This document shows, piece after piece, positions 43,075 to 45,720 of a DNA stretch of 45,720 nucleotides. Position 1 is the stretch's first letter. Every line of letters begins with the position of its first letter. The notes below the pieces were generated by a model. The model made no database searches and had not been told where the DNA came from. It saw only the letters and a program-made list of their open reading frames with translations. The DNA is from an uncultured Roseovarius sp. (GTDB taxonomy: Bacteria; Pseudomonadota; Alphaproteobacteria; Rhodobacterales; Rhodobacteraceae): the NCBI RefSeq assembly GCF_947259555.1, contig NZ_CAMYMD010000009.1:1-45720 (forward strand). Direction: 5' to 3'. The translations under genes were made by a program, and so were the position numbers.

Positions 43075-44355
43075 ATGAGTTATGGTTTTGACACCCTGCA
43101 GATTCATGCGGGCGCACGGCCTGACCCGGCAACCGGCGCGCGTCAGGTGCCGATCTATCAGACAACGGCCTATGTGTTTCGCGATGCCGATCACGCCGCC
43201 GCACTCTTTAACCTGCAAGAGGTGGGATATATCTATTCGCGGCTGACCAACCCGACGGTCGCGGCCCTGCAGGAACGCGTTGCCACCCTCGAAGGCGGTG
43301 CCGGTGCGGTCTGCTGCTCGTCCGGGCATGCGGCGCAGATCATGGCGCTTTTCCCGCTGATGGGACCGGGGCGTAACGTGGTTGTCTCGACCCGGCTCTA
43401 CGGTGGCTCGATCACGCAGTTCAGCCAAACAATCAAGCGGTTTGGCTGGTCGGCCAAGTTTGTCGATATCGACGACGCCGACGCGATCAATGCCGCGATT
43501 GACGACGACACACGGGCGATCTTTTGTGAATCCATCGCCAATCCGGGCGGGCATATCGCCGATCTGGATGCCGTGGCGGCGATTGCGGACAAGGCGGGGC
43601 TGCCGCTGATCGTCGACAACACCTCGGCCACGCCGTATCTGTGCCGCCCTATCGAGCATGGCGCGACGCTGGTGGTGCACTCGATGACCAAGTTTCTGAC
43701 CGGCAACGGCACGGTGACAGGCGGCGTGGTCGTCGATTCGGGCAATTTCAACTGGTCGGCCTCGGACAAGTTTCCGTCCCTGTCAGAGCCGGAACCCGCC
43801 TATCACGGGCTCAAGTTTCACGAGACCTTCGGCCCGCTGGCGTTCACCTTTCATGGCATCGCCATCGGACTGCGCGACCTGGGCATGACGCTCAATCCGC
43901 AGGCTGCGCATTATACGCTGATGGGGATCGAAACCCTCAGCTTGCGGATGCAGCGCCATGTCGAGAACGCTGAGAAAGTGGCGGGCTGGCTTGAGGGGCA
44001 TCCGGCCGTCGAGGGGGTGACCTATGCGGGGCTCAAATCGTCGCCGTGGCATGACCGGGTGGCGCAGATGTGCCCCAACGGCGCGGGCGGCCTCTTTACC
44101 GTCACGCTCAAGGGCGGCTATGACGCCTGCATGACGCTGGTCGACAGCCTTGAGCTGTTCAGCCACGTGGCCAATCTGGGCGATACGCGGTCGCTGATCA
44201 TCCACTCGGCCTCGACCACCCACCGGCAGCTGACGCCGGAGCAGCAAACCGCCGCCGGTGCCGCGCCCAACGTGGTGCGTATTTCCATCGGGATCGAGAA
44301 TGCGGACGATCTGATCGCCGATCTCGATCAGGCACTGGCCAAGGCCGGAGGCTGA
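43075..44355 (+). CDS. metY: O-acetylhomoserine sulfhydrylase (Cys/Met metabolism PLP enzyme)
   Basis: 426 residues. GGAGGAGC lies upstream of the ATG at 43075. The PLP lysine is in [10 protein letters not shown] near residue 205, and earlier blocks are [20 protein letters not shown] and [20 protein letters not shown]. It joins O-acetylhomoserine and sulfide to homocysteine, or uses a related donor. The length and the [10 protein letters not shown] region fit MetY rather than MetB. It belongs to the trans-sulfuration/methionine pathway. Confidence 0.92.
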   Translation: MSYGFDTLQIHAGARPDPATGARQVPIYQTTAYVFRDADHAAALFNLQEVGYIYSRLTNPTVAALQERVATLEGGAGAVCCSSGHAAQIMALFPLMGPGRNVVVSTRLYGGSITQFSQTIKRFGWSAKFVDIDDADAINAAIDDDTRAIFCESIANPGGHIADLDAVAAIADKAGLPLIVDNTSATPYLCRPIEHGATLVVHSMTKFLTGNGTVTGGVVVDSGNFNWSASDKFPSLSEPEPAYHGLKFHETFGPLAFTFHGIAIGLRDLGMTLNPQAAHYTLMGIETLSLRMQRHVENAEKVAGWLEGHPAVEGVTYAGLKSSPWHDRVAQMCPNGAGGLFTVTLKGGYDACMTLVDSLELFSHVANLGDTRSLIIHSASTTHRQLTPEQQTAAGAAPNVVRISIGIENADDLIADLDQALAKAGG

Positions 44356-44367
44356 GCAATGTCCTTT

Positions 44368-44399
44368 CGCCGAGGTCAGCCAGACGGTTGGCCTCGGCG
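44368..44399 (+). terminator. Long hairpin after metY
   Basis: An uninterrupted 14-bp stem (two G-T pairs) with a 4-nt loop lies 12 nt after the metY stop (outer arms CGCCGAGG/CCTCGGCG). No T-run follows, so it may be a weak or factor-assisted terminator. Confidence 0.4.
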
Positions 44400-44473
44400 G
44401 CAAGCTGCTATAGACTTGCGGTCATGCCACCAAAGACTCCCGCTTGCGCCGGACGAGTGTTAGAGCGTTAGAC

Positions 44474-45720
44474 ATGAAACCGAATTTCGCCCTCTCCCTG
44501 TCCTTTGAAGGCATCGGCCTTTTGCATCGCGCGGGCAGCGCGGGCTGGCATCTGGTGGGTGAAGTCGCGCTCGACGCCGACGATCTTGCAGGTGACCTCT
44601 CGCGGCTGCGCGCCAAGGCGACAGCACTCGATCCGTCCGGTCTCGCGACCAAACTCGTAATCCCCGATGAGCAGATCAAATATCTCGATCTGCCAGCCGC
44701 CAGCGTGCAGGACGGTGATTACGACCGCGCCGCCGCCGAGGCGCTGGAGGGTGCGACCCCCTATCATATCGACGATCTGGTCTATGACTGGAGCGTGGAC
44801 AAGGGCCGGTTCTATATCGCCGCGCTCGCGAGCGAGACGCTGGATGAGGCCGAAGCCTTTGCCGTTGAGCATCAGTTCAACCCGGTCAGCTTTGTCGCGC
44901 GGCCCGAAACCGACGGGTTCGCGGGCGAGCCGTTTTTCGGTGCCGCCGCGCAAGCGACAGGTGTGGATCGGGACGACGCCCCGGTACAGATCATCGGTCG
45001 GGCCCATATGCCGGAGGTGCCGCCAACGGACGATACGGCACCCGTCGTGGCACCGCCCGAAGATCAGGACAGCCCGAAGCCCGAGCCCAAGGGGCCGCCC
45101 TCAGAGCCACCGGCTGACCCGGCCCCGGCGCCCGGCGCCGATACGTCCGCGCTCACGTTTGCCAGCATGCGCGCGGATCGCGCAGTGCCGGCTGACGGCG
45201 CGCCACGGCTGTCGGGTGCGGCGCGCTTTACCCCGGCGCCCGATGCGACCCCCGAGGCCGAGCAGACAAGCCCCGACAACGGCACCGAGATCACCGGTGC
45301 GACCGACGCCGCCCTGACCGAGCTGGCCGCCGCCAGCCTCGCCCCGGACCCGGCGCAAGAGGAGGAGGCGCGCGCGCGCTCCGGCCTTTTCTCGCGTCGT
45401 GACAGCCCCGCCGCGGACCCGACATCTGAGAGCCCGGCCACGGCCATAGCTGCCCCGGTCTCCGAGGCGCAGCGCATGACCATTTTCGGGGCCCGCGATC
45501 AACAGGCAACGCGGGGCAAGCCGCGCTTTTTGGGCCTGATCCTGACGGCAGTCCTGCTCTTGTTCCTTGTCGGCGTGGCCGCGTTTGCAACGATCTTTGT
45601 CGAAGATGGCATTTCCGGACTGTTTCGCAGGTCAGAGCCCCAGATCGCGGTCACCCCGTCGGTGGAGCCAAGCCCGGCCCCAACCGACCCCGCGCCCGAC
45701 CCTGCGCCCGCGCCGGATGC
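44474..45720 (+). CDS. Single-pass protein with acidic proline-rich linker (3' end outside window)
   Basis: 415 codons are visible from ATG 44474. Residues 1-170 form an ordered region (FALSLSFEGIGLLHRAGSAG, KLVIPDEQIKYLDL, AAEALEGATPYHIDDLVYDW) resembling the ASKHA-like N-terminal part of PilM/GspL-type proteins. Residues about 180-350 are a Pro/Ala/Asp-rich disordered linker. A hydrophobic helix (FLGLILTAVLLLFLVGVAAF, about 352-372) follows, and then another Pro-rich stretch to the edge. From memory, similar roseobacter proteins are misnamed translation initiation factor 2. The function is unknown; a membrane-tethered assembly factor is a guess. Confidence 0.75.
   Translation, partial: MKPNFALSLSFEGIGLLHRAGSAGWHLVGEVALDADDLAGDLSRLRAKATALDPSGLATKLVIPDEQIKYLDLPAASVQDGDYDRAAAEALEGATPYHIDDLVYDWSVDKGRFYIAALASETLDEAEAFAVEHQFNPVSFVARPETDGFAGEPFFGAAAQATGVDRDDAPVQIIGRAHMPEVPPTDDTAPVVAPPEDQDSPKPEPKGPPSEPPADPAPAPGADTSALTFASMRADRAVPADGAPRLSGAARFTPAPDATPEAEQTSPDNGTEITGATDAALTELAAASLAPDPAQEEEARARSGLFSRRDSPAADPTSESPATAIAAPVSEAQRMTIFGARDQQATRGKPRFLGLILTAVLLLFLVGVAAFATIFVEDGISGLFRRSEPQIAVTPSVEPSPAPTDPAPDPAPAPD

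Noticed and set aside
42577..43680. 367-aa extension of the VOC gene
   Set aside because: The added part runs antisense to metY; the VOC fold starts at the ATG at 42990.
44424..44471. 14-aa leader-like frame before the last gene
   Set aside because: It lacks a ribosome site and attenuation structures; probably chance.

Overview
The window looks like chromosomal DNA of an alphaproteobacterium of the Rhodobacteraceae (roseobacter) type. It is GC-rich. It carries the block argH - small lipoprotein - DUF2834 - lysA - TIGR02302 protein, the yidC - MOSC - engB cluster, ACR3/ArsJ arsenic genes, and many products whose closest relatives, from memory, are roseobacter proteins. The genus cannot be fixed from sequence reading alone.

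Layout. 1-5634: two large minus-strand genes for acidic secreted proteins with VWD-like domains and Ca2+-binding RTX repeats; they are evident paralogues and the downstream one runs off the left edge. 6136-7080: an OpuAC-type substrate-binding protein. 7174-13017: a minus-strand lysine/arginine block (argH, lipoprotein, DUF2834, lysA, TIGR02302), divergent from a TlpA-like thioredoxin. 13704-14664: a two-gene Panacea/SocA-type candidate toxin-antitoxin pair of lower GC. 14863-19269: ttcA, then yidC-MOSC-engB. 19321-24245: 1-Cys peroxiredoxin, divergent aldehyde dehydrogenase, and a compact surface-glycan locus (GT25, GT11, kinase-like protein). 24368-27121: tRNA-Leu(GAG), a peptidoglycan-binding-type exported protein, lipB, cytochrome c.

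27195-31310 is a complete four-gene arsenic operon with 4-nt overlaps at each junction: an ArsR-ArsC fusion, an ArsJ-associated GAPDH, ArsJ and ACR3. Together these should sense arsenic, reduce arsenate and expel arsenite, and in parallel convert arsenate to 1-arseno-3-phosphoglycerate and export it. Its promoter/operator abuts the start codon and the message may be leaderless.

31493-34265 is an accessory stretch: a lone BrnA-like protein, a DUF4189 exported protein, two palindromic repeat elements, an AT-rich SieB-like membrane protein and a brnTA toxin-antitoxin pair. The brnTA pair lies between two 26-bp near-identical copies of the 3' end of ettA, an arrangement resembling an att-flanked insertion into the ettA tail. 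This is the most unusual structure in the window.

34279-45720 returns to core genes: ettA, nadD, dacB-type PBP4, a CoA-binding protein, a zinc-ribbon protein, an unrecognised membrane protein, rlmB, tRNA-Tyr(GUA), a nucleotide-sugar-transferase-like protein, a VOC protein, metY-type sulfhydrylase, and the first 415 codons of a single-pass protein with a proline-rich linker. All functional calls rest on motifs and recalled family patterns; no database search was run.
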